A stretch of 53,504 nucleotides of DNA from Actinomycetota bacterium (GTDB lineage: Bacteria > Actinomycetota > Acidimicrobiia > Acidimicrobiales > JAJPHE01), in assembly GCA_021325435.1 (NCBI GenBank), contig JAJPHE010000131.1, positions 1-53,504 on the forward strand, written 5' to 3'. The notes beneath the pieces are model-generated. The model was not told the DNA's origin. It saw only the letters and a program-made list of their open reading frames with translations, and searched no databases. The position numbers and the translations under genes are program-made. The stretch's first letter is position 1. Each line of letters begins with the position of its first letter. Positions 41,456 to 50,159 of the stretch are shown piece by piece.

Positions 41456-42231
41456 GCCGCCAGCCGGGAGGCGAAGGTGCGGCGGGCGATCGCCAACCCG
41501 ATCACCGTCAGAGCGACGAGATAGGCGACGTGACCGAGGGCGGCGGCCGGCGTGGCGTCGCCCAGGGACAGGGCCCGGCACAACGAGACGCCGTGCCACA
41601 GCGGCGTCACGTAGGCGAGGGGGCGGATGGCGGCGGGGAGCTGGCTGACGGGGAAGAACGTGCCCGAGAACAGGAACATGGGGATGATGAGGAAGCGGTA
41701 GATGGCGATTATCGGCTGGTCGCTCTGGCGGGTGGCGACGAAGCCGGCGAAGGGCGTGGCGTAGGCGAGCCCGGTCAGCACGGCCACCGGCACCGCCAGG
41801 ACCACCTCAGGAGAGCGCGGGGCGCCGAAGGCGGCCATCACCCCCAAGAAGATGGTGCTAACCAGCGACACCTTCAGGGCCATCCAGCAGACGTGGCCGT
41901 AGAGCACGTCCGAGACCCGCAGCGGCGTGGCCAGCATGGCGTGATACGTCTTGGTCCACTTGATGCCTCCCATCACGGGCCAGGTCGACTCCATGGTGGC
42001 GCTCTGCATGGCGGCGGCGGCCATCAGCCCGGGGGCCAGGAAGACGAGATAGCTGACCCCGCCGAGACGGGTGGGGGCGGCATGCCGGTTCACCAGGCTC
42101 CCCAGCCCGAGCCCCATCGCCGTCAGGTAGAGGACCGGCATCAGGAATCCAGAAGCGAGCGTCGCCCTCCACGTGCGCCGGTACTGGTAGGTCCAGTAGG
42201 CCAGCGACCGGATGGCAGGACGGGTGGACAC
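41452..42231 (-). CDS. ABC-2-type exporter permease (first of pair)
   Basis: A 259-residue ABC-2 permease with about six membrane segments; it shares with its neighbour the block F-L-A-P-G-L-M-A-A-A-A-M-Q-S-A-T-M-E-S-T and L-F-S-G-T-F-F-P-V. GTG 42231 (V-S-T-R-P-A-I-R-S) is the start, 4 nt after the ATPase stop; the frame further upstream is shadow. It is coupled to both flanking genes. Confidence 0.86.
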   Translation of the reverse strand: MSTRPAIRSLAYWTYQYRRTWRATLASGFLMPVLYLTAMGLGLGSLVNRHAAPTRLGGVSYLVFLAPGLMAAAAMQSATMESTWPVMGGIKWTKTYHAMLATPLRVSDVLYGHVCWMALKVSLVSTIFLGVMAAFGAPRSPEVVLAVPVAVLTGLAYATPFAGFVATRQSDQPIIAIYRFLIIPMFLFSGTFFPVSQLPAAIRPLAYVTPLWHGVSLCRALSLGDATPAAALGHVAYLVALTVIGLAIARRTFASRLAA

Positions 42232-42235
42232 GGCG

Positions 42236-43177
42236 TCAGTCGGCGAGGCTGCGCCCGGTGAGGCGGAGGAAGACGTCCTCCAGGGTTCCTCTCCGCACCA
42301 GCCAGCTTTCGGGGGACAAGCCGCGGGTGGTCGCCTCGGCCAGGGCCGCATCGGCGTTCGCCGTGTAGAGCAGCAGGCGGTCGGGGAGCACCTCGACCCG
42401 GCTGCCGACGCCGTCGAGCTTGTCGGCCAGGGCGGAGTGGTCGTCGTCGGGCCCGAAGCGCAGTTCAAGGACTTCGCGGGTGCAGTGGTGGTCGATGAGC
42501 TGGCGGGGCGAGCCCTCCGCCGCGATCCGGCCCTTGTCCATGATGACCAGCCGGTCGCACAGCTGCTCGGCCTCGTCCATGTAGTGGGTGGTGAGCACCA
42601 GAGTGACGCCCTGCTGCTTGAGCCGGTAGAGCCTCTCCCACACGAGGTGCCGGGCCTGCGGGTCGAGGCCGGTCGTCGGCTCGTCCAGCAGCAGCAGGTC
42701 GGGCTCGCTGATCAGAGACCGGGCGATGGTGAGCCGCCGCCGCAGGCCCCCCGACAGCGGGTCGACCTTGTCGTTGGCCCGCTCGGTGAGCTGGGCGAAC
42801 TCCAGCAGCTGGTCGGTCCGCTGGCGGATGAGCTTGCGGGGCAGGTCGAAGTAGCGGCCGTAGACGAGCAGGTTGTCGCGCACGGTGAGCTCGAGATCGA
42901 GGGTGTCGTCCTGGGGCACCAGCCCCAGCCGGGCCCGGATGCGGGGCCCGGCTGTCGCCGGGTCGAGGCCCATCACCCGCAGGGTGCCGGCGGACACCGG
43001 CGACATGCAGGCGATCATCCTCATGGTGGAGGTCTTGCCGGCTCCGTTCGGCCCGAGGAACCCGAACGCCTCTCCGCGATGGACGTCGAAGTCGATTCCG
43101 TCGACGGCCACGAAACCGCCGAAGCGCTTGGTAAGGCCGCGGGCCTGGATGAGAGGCGGGTCGCCGTCGACGCTCAA
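42236..43177 (-). CDS. ABC exporter ATPase (NodI/DrrA-type)
   Basis: A 313-residue ATPase: Walker A G-P-N-G-A-G-K-T at 42-49, signature L-S-G-G-L-R-R-R-L (about 141-149), Walker B L-L-L-L-D-E-P-T-T-G-L-D, and H-loop T-T-H-Y-M-D-E-A-E. The C-terminal extension is typical of NodI/DrrA. The start codon is TTG 43177, preceded by TACGCT at 7 nt. The cargo of this three-gene exporter is unknown; antibiotics, lipids or polysaccharide are usual for the family. Confidence 0.9.
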   Translation of the reverse strand: MSVDGDPPLIQARGLTKRFGGFVAVDGIDFDVHRGEAFGFLGPNGAGKTSTMRMIACMSPVSAGTLRVMGLDPATAGPRIRARLGLVPQDDTLDLELTVRDNLLVYGRYFDLPRKLIRQRTDQLLEFAQLTERANDKVDPLSGGLRRRLTIARSLISEPDLLLLDEPTTGLDPQARHLVWERLYRLKQQGVTLVLTTHYMDEAEQLCDRLVIMDKGRIAAEGSPRQLIDHHCTREVLELRFGPDDDHSALADKLDGVGSRVEVLPDRLLLYTANADAALAEATTRGLSPESWLVRRGTLEDVFLRLTGRSLAD

Positions 43178-43184
43178 GACTGCG

Positions 43185-43190
43185 AGCGTA
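43185..43190 (-). promoter_or_regulatory. -10 hexamer TACGCT upstream of TTG start (ABC ATPase)
   Basis: Minus-strand TACGCT ends 7 nt before TTG 43177. It lies between the dnaE2 end and the exporter genes. Confidence 0.45.
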
Positions 43191-43210
43191 CCGACGGGGT
43201 CAGCGAAGTT

Positions 43211-46200
43211 TCACCGGAAATCGCGGGAAGGCGAGGCGGGCACCGTCAGGTCGAGCGGCTCGATCCGCTCGGCGACGAGGTTCACCACCCCCTCGTGGCG
43301 CTCGAGCCTTCCCCGCACGAGGAGGGCGGCGGCGGTCCGCGCCGGTCGACGGTAGCGGGCCCAGACCCCAGGAGAGCAGATCACGTTGACCAGCCCGGTT
43401 TCGTCCTCGAGGTTCATGAACGTGGTTCCCCCCGCCGTCGAGGGGCGCTGCCGGTGGGTGACCACCCCTCCCACCGTCACCCGCGACCCAGGCGGCAGCG
43501 CCGACAGATCGGAGGCGGTCACCGCCCCCATCTCCTCCAGGCGGGGACGGGCGAACTCCGTCCCCGTCCACCGCACCGACAGCCCGGTGGACCACAGGTC
43601 GGCGGCGGCCTCCTCGCGCTCGGTCATCTCCGGCAGGTCGGGGGCGTCGGCGCCCGACACCACCCCCGCCAACCGCCAAGGCCCGGAGCGGGCCAGCGCC
43701 CCCGCCGCCCACAACGCCTCGCGCCGGGTCATCGGTCGCGCCCCCTGGCCGGCCACCCGCGAGGTGAAGCAGCCAAGGGCGCCGGCGGTGGCCAGCGCCT
43801 CCAGTTGGGGCTGGGTGAGTCCGCCCCGGTGGGCCAGGTCCTCCGGGCTGCGGTAGGGACGCCCGCCGGCGATCCGTGTGGCCACCTCCTCGCCCACATT
43901 GCGCACGTAGTCGAGGCCGAGGCGGATAGATGGCCCGGCCCCAACCCCGCCGGCGACCGTGACACCGGGCCGGGCCCCGGACCCCTCGAGGGTCGTCTTG
44001 TGGCTGCTGGCGTTCACGTCGGGGCCCAGGACGGTGATGCCGTGCCGGCGGGCGTCGGCCACGAGAGTCTGGGGCGACCAGAACCCCATCGGCTGGCAGT
44101 TGAGCAACCCGGCGTAGAAGGCCGCCGGGTAGTGCAGCTTGAGCCAGGCGCTGGAGTACACGAGGTAGGCGAACGAGACCGAGTGGCTCTCGGGGAAGCC
44201 GAAGTTGGCGAAGGCGGCCATCTGCGACCAGATGGCATCCGCCGTCGCCCCGGTGATCCCCCGCTCGGTCATGCCCGAGTAGAAGCGGGCCCGCAGCGCC
44301 TCCATGCGCTGGGCGGAGCGCTTCGACCCCATCGCCTGACGCAGCTGATCCGCTTCGGCGGCGGTGAAGCCGGCGACGTCGATGGCCATCTGCATCATCT
44401 GCTCCTGAAACAGGGGCACGCCCAACGTCTTCTTCAGGCTCGGCTCCAGCAGCGGGTGCAGGTAGGTGATCTCCTCCGCTCCGTTGCGCCGGCGGATGTA
44501 GGGATGGACCGAGCCGCCCTGGATGGGACCGGGGCGGATGAGAGCCACCTCCACCACTAGGTCGTAGAACTCGCGGGGCTTCAGGCGGGGAAGGGTCGCC
44601 ATCTGGGCGCGACTCTCCACCTGGAACACCCCGACCGAGTCCGCCCGGCACAGCATGTCGTACACCGCCTCCTCCTGGGGCAGGCGCGACAGGTCCACCT
44701 CGACACCGTGGTGCTGGCGGATCATGTCGACCGCCTCGTGGACGGCGGAAAGCATCTGCAACCCGAGCAGGTCGAACTTGACCAGTCCGACCGCGGCGCA
44801 GTCGTCCTTGTCCCACTGCAGCACGCTGCGGTCGGGCATCCGGGCCCACTCCACCGGGCACACCTCGATCACCGGGCGGTCGCAGATGACCATGCCGCCC
44901 GAGTGGATGCCGAGATGCCGGGGGAAACCCTGGATCTGGCGGGCTAGCTCGAGCACGGGGGCGGGAACATCGGTGTCGTCGCCTCCCTCGGGCAGGGGGC
45001 CCCACGCGTCCATCTGCTTCGACCAGGCGTCGAGCTGGCCGGGAGGATGCCCGAGGGCCCGGCCCACGTCGCGCACCGCCGAGCGGGGCCGGTAGGTGAT
45101 GACATTGGCGACCTGGGCGGCCCGATCGCGCCCGTAGCGCTCGTATACGTACTGGATGGCCTCCTCGCGCCGGCCGGCTTCGATGTCGACGTCGATGTCC
45201 GGAGGGCCATCGCGCTCGGGGGACAGGAACCGCTCGAACAAGAGACCGAGCTCAACGGCGTCGGCGTTGGTGATGCCGAGGGCGTAACAGACCGCCGAGT
45301 TGGCGGCCGACCCCCTCCCCTGGCAGTAGATCCCCCTGCGCCGGCAGAACTCGACTATGTCCCACACCACGAGGAAGTAGCCCGGATAGCCGAGCTGCTC
45401 GATGACATCGAGCTCGTGGTCGACCTGGTCCCAGGCCCGGGCGACGCGCGGCCCGCCCCGCGGCCCGTAGCGGCGGGTGGCCCCCTCCTCGACGAGGTGG
45501 CGCAGCCAGGACATCTCGGTGTGACCCGGCGGACGGGGGAAGTCAGGAAGCTTGGGTGCCACCAGCCGCAGGTCGAAGGCGAACTCGCATCCCATCTCCG
45601 CCGCCCGGTCGACGACCCCCGGGTAGCGGAACAGGCGGCGGGCCTGCTCGGCCCCGGACCGGAGGTGGGCGCCGCCGGCGGCGGGCAGCCAGCCGTCGAG
45701 CTCGTCGAGGCTGCGGCGGGCCCGCACCGCGGCCAAGGCGGTGGCCAGCTTCCACCGGTCGGGGGTGGCGTAGTGGACGTTGTTGGTGGCCACCGGCTCG
45801 ACGTGGCGCGAGTAGGCCAGCGCCACCAGGGCGTCGTTGCGGGCGGAGTCGAGCGGATCGCCGTGATCCCACAGCTCGACGGCGACGTTGTCGCGGCCGA
45901 AGGCGGCGATCAGCCGGTCGAGTTCGCGCCCGGCGGCGGCGGGCCCTCCCGAGGCCAGGGCAGCGGGCACCGCCCCCTTGCGGCAGCCGGTCAGCACCAT
46001 CCAATGCCCACCGTGCAGCCCGGCGAGCAGGTCGAGGTCGGCGACCGGCTTGCCCTTCTCTCCTCCCGCCATCTGGGCCCGGGTGACGGCCGTGGAGAGC
46101 CGGGCGTAGCCGGCCGGGTCGCGGGCCAGCACCACCAGGTGGGCCCCCGCCGGGTCGGGCTCGCCGACCTGGGCCCGGGTGAGCCCGAGGGTGAGCTCGG

Positions 46201-46531
46201 CGCCGAACACGGTGGGCAGCCCGACGGCGGCGGCGGCCTCGGCGAAGCGCACCACCCCGGCCAGGCCGTCGTGGTCGGTGACGGCGAGGGCGGTGAGCCC
46301 GAGTCGGGCCGCCTCCGCCACCAGCTCGTCGGGATGGGAGGCCCCGTCGAGGAAGCTGAAGTTGGTGTGGCAGTGCAGCTCGGCGTAGGGGACGGCAGGC
46401 TGGCGCCGGCGGGGCGGTGCCGGAAGCCGGTGAGGCTCGGGCCGGCGGGCGAGGGCCGAGCCGTCGGTGTCGCGCCCGGACAGTCGCCCCTCCAGCTTCC
46501 GCCACGGGACCGGGGGGTTGTTGTAGCCCAT
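43211..46531 (-). CDS. dnaE2: Error-prone DNA polymerase DnaE2
   Basis: A 1106-residue C-family polymerase of the DnaE2/ImuC type. Its PHP domain begins E-L-H-C-H-T-N-F-S-F-L-D-G-A (about 51-64); the polymerase site is P-P-D-I-D-V-D-I-E; an OB-fold lies near the C-terminus (V-T-V-G-G-V-V-T-H-R-Q-R-P). DnaE2 carries out translesion synthesis with ImuA' and ImuB. ATG 46531 overlaps the imuB stop by one base (TGATG). The length is normal. Confidence 0.93.
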   Translation of the reverse strand: MGYNNPPVPWRKLEGRLSGRDTDGSALARRPEPHRLPAPPRRRQPAVPYAELHCHTNFSFLDGASHPDELVAEAARLGLTALAVTDHDGLAGVVRFAEAAAAVGLPTVFGAELTLGLTRAQVGEPDPAGAHLVVLARDPAGYARLSTAVTRAQMAGGEKGKPVADLDLLAGLHGGHWMVLTGCRKGAVPAALASGGPAAAGRELDRLIAAFGRDNVAVELWDHGDPLDSARNDALVALAYSRHVEPVATNNVHYATPDRWKLATALAAVRARRSLDELDGWLPAAGGAHLRSGAEQARRLFRYPGVVDRAAEMGCEFAFDLRLVAPKLPDFPRPPGHTEMSWLRHLVEEGATRRYGPRGGPRVARAWDQVDHELDVIEQLGYPGYFLVVWDIVEFCRRRGIYCQGRGSAANSAVCYALGITNADAVELGLLFERFLSPERDGPPDIDVDIEAGRREEAIQYVYERYGRDRAAQVANVITYRPRSAVRDVGRALGHPPGQLDAWSKQMDAWGPLPEGGDDTDVPAPVLELARQIQGFPRHLGIHSGGMVICDRPVIEVCPVEWARMPDRSVLQWDKDDCAAVGLVKFDLLGLQMLSAVHEAVDMIRQHHGVEVDLSRLPQEEAVYDMLCRADSVGVFQVESRAQMATLPRLKPREFYDLVVEVALIRPGPIQGGSVHPYIRRRNGAEEITYLHPLLEPSLKKTLGVPLFQEQMMQMAIDVAGFTAAEADQLRQAMGSKRSAQRMEALRARFYSGMTERGITGATADAIWSQMAAFANFGFPESHSVSFAYLVYSSAWLKLHYPAAFYAGLLNCQPMGFWSPQTLVADARRHGITVLGPDVNASSHKTTLEGSGARPGVTVAGGVGAGPSIRLGLDYVRNVGEEVATRIAGGRPYRSPEDLAHRGGLTQPQLEALATAGALGCFTSRVAGQGARPMTRREALWAAGALARSGPWRLAGVVSGADAPDLPEMTEREEAAADLWSTGLSVRWTGTEFARPRLEEMGAVTASDLSALPPGSRVTVGGVVTHRQRPSTAGGTTFMNLEDETGLVNVICSPGVWARYRRPARTAAALLVRGRLERHEGVVNLVAERIEPLDLTVPASPSRDFR

Positions 46532-48063
46532 CAGTCGTAGACCGCCTCGACCAACCAGCGGCCGGACTCGACCACCAGCAGCAGGGCCCGACCCTCGGCG
46601 GTCTCCACCTGCATGCGGGCCCGGCGCCGGCGGCCGCCCGGGTCCCACCACCGCTCCTGGCAGGGCCAGGGGGCCGACCAGGCCACCACCTCCGACCAGG
46701 GACCACCGGCCACCGACAGCCGCCGCGGTGGCGCGCTGGGTTGGCCCCTTCCGTCGATGATCAGCGGGCGGCCCTCCCCGTCGGCCAGCTCAGCCGGCAG
46801 GGACCGCTCCGGCACCACCGCCGGCAGCGGGGCAGGCACCCGCCCCGGCCAGGGGACCTTCGGGGGACGGGCCGGGCCGCGGTCGTCTCCCCAGGGGACG
46901 AGCCGGACGACCTCGGCCGGGCCCCGCCCCCCTTCGGGAACGGCGGTGAGGACGGTGTCGGGGCCGAGCAGAGCCTGGACGCGGGCAAGGGCGCGGGCCG
47001 CCTGTCGGTCGGCCTCGGCCACGCCACCCCAGAAGCCCTGCTGACTGCCGTGGTCGACCACCACCTCGTCCGGCGTGAGCCGGAGACGCACCAGCCCCGA
47101 GGTGGGCGGGTGCGGGCCGCCGAGCCAGCCCTCCAGCTGCCAGCGGACCCGTTCGGCCAGGGCCGGGGAGGTGAGCTGCCCGTCGTGACGCCACCACCTC
47201 ACTAGCGTCTCGCCGTGCTCGGTCTCCGCCTCGATGCCGACCTGGGTGCAGGACAACCCCCGGTCGGCCAGGGCGGCATGGAGCCGGTCGGCCAGCGATT
47301 TGGCGGCGAAGGCGGCGGCGTCCACCCGCTCGACCGGCGGGTCGAGCTCGGCGGTGACGGTCAGGTCGTCCGGCGGTGGGCGGGTGGCGAGCGGGCGGTC
47401 GTCGAGCCCGCGGGCCCGGCGCTGGGCGGTGGCTCCCTCAGCACCGAAGCGCGACAGCACCTGGGCCGACGGCAGCCGAGCCAGTTGCCCGAGGGTGCGG
47501 ATTCCGAGCCGGTCGAGCAGGTCGACCAGGGCGGCCATCCCCAGCACCCGGACCGGCATGGGCGCCAGGAACTCGGCGGCCCGCCCGGGCTCGACGACCA
47601 CGCCGTAGCGGGCGGCCAGCCCGGCGGCGAAGAGCCCGTCGGCCACGCCGACCTGGCACCGCTCCACCCCGGGCCCACCCGGGCAGGCCGCCTCGGCCGC
47701 CTCGGCTACCAGAGTGGCCAGGCGCTCCTCACCCCCGAAATAACGGGCCGGCCCCCGGGCGGTGAAGGCGCAGACGCCGGGGCGGACCACCTCCACCCGG
47801 GGGGTGAAAGCGGCGACCGCGGCCACGACCGGCTCGAACCGGCGGGCCTCGCCGGCGGGGTCGTGGGGGACGACGACCAACCCTGGGGAGCGGGCCTCGG
47901 CCTGACGCCGGCGCAGCCCCACTGCCACCCCGTCGGCCCGGGCGGCCGGCGAGCAGGCGACCACCCGGTTGGCCCTCACCACGGCCACGGGCCCGGTCGG
48001 GTCCGCCTCCGCCGCCCGGACCGGCCAGTCCGGGCACCAGACAACTGCCGTCCGGGCCATCAC
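46531..48063 (-). CDS. imuB: ImuB, Y-family polymerase homologue of the mutasome
   Basis: A 510-residue ImuB protein. The N-terminal V-V-W-C-P-D-W-P-V and the V-V-A-A-V-A-A-F-T-P-R-V-E segment are typical of ImuB; the usual Y-family catalytic acids are not preserved, so it is probably a non-catalytic hub that binds the beta clamp and recruits DnaE2. Start GTG 48063 or ATG 48060, immediately after the imuA' stop. Known role: SOS-induced mutagenesis. Confidence 0.9.
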   Translation of the reverse strand: MMARTAVVWCPDWPVRAAEADPTGPVAVVRANRVVACSPAARADGVAVGLRRRQAEARSPGLVVVPHDPAGEARRFEPVVAAVAAFTPRVEVVRPGVCAFTARGPARYFGGEERLATLVAEAAEAACPGGPGVERCQVGVADGLFAAGLAARYGVVVEPGRAAEFLAPMPVRVLGMAALVDLLDRLGIRTLGQLARLPSAQVLSRFGAEGATAQRRARGLDDRPLATRPPPDDLTVTAELDPPVERVDAAAFAAKSLADRLHAALADRGLSCTQVGIEAETEHGETLVRWWRHDGQLTSPALAERVRWQLEGWLGGPHPPTSGLVRLRLTPDEVVVDHGSQQGFWGGVAEADRQAARALARVQALLGPDTVLTAVPEGGRGPAEVVRLVPWGDDRGPARPPKVPWPGRVPAPLPAVVPERSLPAELADGEGRPLIIDGRGQPSAPPRRLSVAGGPWSEVVAWSAPWPCQERWWDPGGRRRRARMQVETAEGRALLLVVESGRWLVEAVYD

Positions 48064-48759
48064 TCACCCCGCCACCAGTCGGACCGGCCCGGGCCGGCAC
48101 CCGTCGGTCACACCGTTCGTCTCTTCTGTCGGGGGCCCGGGCTCCCACGGCAGAGGGGCGCCCTCCCCGGAGGGCATCCACATCCGGGTCCGCCGCCGGT
48201 TCCCCCGCCTTCCCCCGGCTGCCACCTCCAACAGCCGGCGGGAGAGATGACCGCATCCCCGCTCTAGCCCCACCCAGGCGGAGGCGGCGACCGACAGCTC
48301 GATGTCGCAGCGCTCCGACCACGGCCGGGCCGCCGCCACCAGGACCGCCCCCCGCTGGCGGGTCCGGGCCGCCAGCCGGCGGGCGTCGGCGGGTCCGATC
48401 CCCGCGCCGGGGCCCACCACCACAACGTCCAGCCCGTCCACCAGGGTGGCGGCGACCACCGGTCCCCGGTCACCCGGGTGCGGAACCAGAGCCAGCCGAG
48501 ACAGGTCCATGCCCGCCTCGTCCGCCGCGGCCACGCCCAGGTCGGGCAGGCCGACGACCGCCACCCACGAGCCGGCCCGCGAGGGGCCGGCCAGCAGGGC
48601 GAGGGCCACCGAGGTGGCGCCCGGTCCGGAGACGCCGACGATGGCGCCTCGGCGCAGCCCCGACGGGAGAACCGGGGCCAGGGCGGGCAGGACCGGCAGG
48701 GTCCGCTCCCCGGCCAGGGTCGCCGGTCGCGACCACTCCCTGAGCTCCGCCACCTCCAT
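48064..48759 (-). CDS. imuA': ImuA', RecA-like mutasome protein
   Basis: A 231-residue RecA-like protein in the position of actinobacterial ImuA'. L-P-S-G-L-R-R-G-A-I-V-G-V-S-G-P-G-A-T-S-V-A corresponds to a degenerate Walker A (about 32-53), and L-D-V-V-V-V-G-P-G is the beta-strand after it. The lack of an intact GKT suggests weak or no ATPase activity. It is first in the imuA'-imuB-dnaE2 operon; the LexA box lies 14 nt upstream of its ATG. Confidence 0.85.
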   Translation of the reverse strand: MEVAELREWSRPATLAGERTLPVLPALAPVLPSGLRRGAIVGVSGPGATSVALALLAGPSRAGSWVAVVGLPDLGVAAADEAGMDLSRLALVPHPGDRGPVVAATLVDGLDVVVVGPGAGIGPADARRLAARTRQRGAVLVAAARPWSERCDIELSVAASAWVGLERGCGHLSRRLLEVAAGGRRGNRRRTRMWMPSGEGAPLPWEPGPPTEETNGVTDGCRPGPVRLVAG

Positions 48760-48767
48760 GGTAGCGG

Positions 48768-48773
48768 AGTGTA
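48768..48773 (-). promoter_or_regulatory. -10 hexamer TACACT of the mutasome operon
   Basis: Minus-strand TACACT abuts the LexA box and ends 8 nt before ATG 48759, so repressor binding would occlude it. Confidence 0.5.
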
Positions 48774-48789
48774 TCGAACGTTTGTTCGA
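48774..48789. promoter_or_regulatory. LexA (SOS) box TCGAACGTTTGTTCGA
   Basis: Perfect TCGAAC-N4-GTTCGA, the Bacillus/actinobacterial SOS consensus. It lies directly upstream of the -10 of imuA'-imuB-dnaE2. LexA should repress the operon until DNA damage. Confidence 0.92.
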
Positions 48790-48845
48790 TGGTCTCCTGG
48801 CTCGTGCCCCCGAGGGGCGAAGGTGGGGCGGGCCGCCCTACCGGC

Positions 48846-50105
48846 CTAAGGAAACAGCCCCCGGGCGGAGATGGCCTCGGCCACCCGTTCCACCGCCAGG
48901 GCGAACGCCGCCCGGCGCAACGACACTCCGAGCAGCTCGGACTTGGCCCACACCCCGACGAAGGACTCCTCCATCCCCTTACGGAGCCGGCTGGCGACCG
49001 TGTGCTCGTCCCAGGCGTACCCCTGGCGGCTCTGGGCCCACTCGAAGTACGAGGCGGTCACTCCACCGGAGTTGGCCAGGATGTCGGGCACCACCACGAT
49101 GTCGCGCCGGTCGAGGATGGCGTCGGCAGAAGGGGTGGTCGGCCCGTTGGCCGCCTCCACCACCACCCGGGCACCGAGCCGCCCGGCGACGTGGTCGTCG
49201 ATGGCCCCCTCGAGGGCGGCCGGCACCGCCAGCTCGCAATCCAGCTCCCACATGTCGTCGGGCTCGATGGGGTCGCCCCGGTCGAAGCCGGCGACGGTGC
49301 CAGCGTGGGCGCAGTGGTCCGCCAGGGCCGACACATCGAGCCCCGCCGGGTTGTGCACCGCTCCCCCGATGTCACTGACGGCGACGACCCGCATGCCCGC
49401 CGAGGAGAGCAGAAAGGCGAGGGGCCCACCGACCTTGCCGAAGCCCTGGATGATCGCCCGGCTGCCCGCCACCGGGATCTCCAGCTCGGTGAACACCGAA
49501 CGGGTGCAGACGACGACGCCAGCCGAGGTGGCCCCCGAATGGCCCCGGGTGCCGCCGATGGAGAGGGGCTTGCCGGTCACCGCGCCGGGCTCGGCCCGAC
49601 CGGTCATGGTCGCCAGGGTGTCCATGAGCCAGGCCATGACCCGTCCGTCGGTGTTCACGTCGGGGGCGGGCACATCGCGGTCCTGGCCCAGGAGCGGCAT
49701 CACCTCGACCGTGTAGCGGCGGGTGACCCGCTCCAGCTCTCCCAGCGACAGCTTGGTCGGATCACAGCGGACCCCGCCCTTGGCCCCGCCGAAGGGCAGG
49801 TTGGCCACCGCCGTCTTCAGGGTCATCGCCGCGGCGAGGGCGGCCACTTCTCGGGCGTCGAGCTGCGGGTGGAAGCGCAACCCCCCTTTGGCCGGGCCCC
49901 GCGTGGTGTCGTGATGGATCCGCCAGCCGGTGAACACCTCCACGTGGCCCTCGTCCATCCGAACCGGCACCGCCACCTCGAGCACCCGTTTGGGGGTGCG
50001 CAGCAGGCGGTGGATGTCCGGATCCACCCCGGTCAGCTTGGCGGCGTCGTCGAGGCGCTCGAGCACCGCCGCCCACGGATCGAATCCAACCGCCACCGCC
50101 ACCAT
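48846..50105 (-). CDS. Glu/Leu/Phe/Val dehydrogenase (glutamate dehydrogenase-like)
   Basis: A 419-residue amino-acid dehydrogenase of the GDH family. F-T-G-W-R-I-H-H-D...G-P-A-K-G-G-L-R-F-H-P with K73, then K97, and K109 in P-F-G-G-A-K-G-G-V, are substrate and catalytic lysines; I-Q-G-F-G-K-V-G (about 220-227) is the NAD(P) motif. It interconverts 2-oxoglutarate plus ammonia and glutamate, or acts on a related amino acid. The ATG is at 50105; the long frame upstream is a shadow of the divergent gene. Divergence from the arginine/ornithine genes fits nitrogen metabolism. Confidence 0.9.
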   Translation of the reverse strand: MVAVAVGFDPWAAVLERLDDAAKLTGVDPDIHRLLRTPKRVLEVAVPVRMDEGHVEVFTGWRIHHDTTRGPAKGGLRFHPQLDAREVAALAAAMTLKTAVANLPFGGAKGGVRCDPTKLSLGELERVTRRYTVEVMPLLGQDRDVPAPDVNTDGRVMAWLMDTLATMTGRAEPGAVTGKPLSIGGTRGHSGATSAGVVVCTRSVFTELEIPVAGSRAIIQGFGKVGGPLAFLLSSAGMRVVAVSDIGGAVHNPAGLDVSALADHCAHAGTVAGFDRGDPIEPDDMWELDCELAVPAALEGAIDDHVAGRLGARVVVEAANGPTTPSADAILDRRDIVVVPDILANSGGVTASYFEWAQSRQGYAWDEHTVASRLRKGMEESFVGVWAKSELLGVSLRRAAFALAVERVAEAISARGLFP

Positions 50106-50133
50106 CCTGGCCCAACCAGCGACCGGAGAGCGG

Positions 50134-50139
50134 TACCTT
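50134..50139 (+). promoter_or_regulatory. -10 hexamer TACCTT for the ornithine/arginine genes
   Basis: TACCTT predicts a start near 50146 and a short leader with GAGGGGG before ATG 50160. It sits in the 54-bp gap shared with the divergent dehydrogenase. Confidence 0.4.
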
Positions 50140-50159
50140 CGGCCCGAGGGGGTGGGTCC

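Noticed and set aside
42212-44560. 782-codon open frame on the plus strand.
   Set aside because: Antisense to the ABC ATPase and dnaE2, with no recognisable domain and biased composition.
43200-45005. 601-codon open frame on the minus strand, beside the dnaE2 frame.
   Set aside because: A same-strand shadow of dnaE2; the dnaE2 frame carries all polymerase motifs.
48789-50159. N-terminal extension of the ornithine cyclodeaminase-like frame.
   Set aside because: It lies antisense to glutamate dehydrogenase; the conserved protein begins at ATG 50160 behind a ribosome site.
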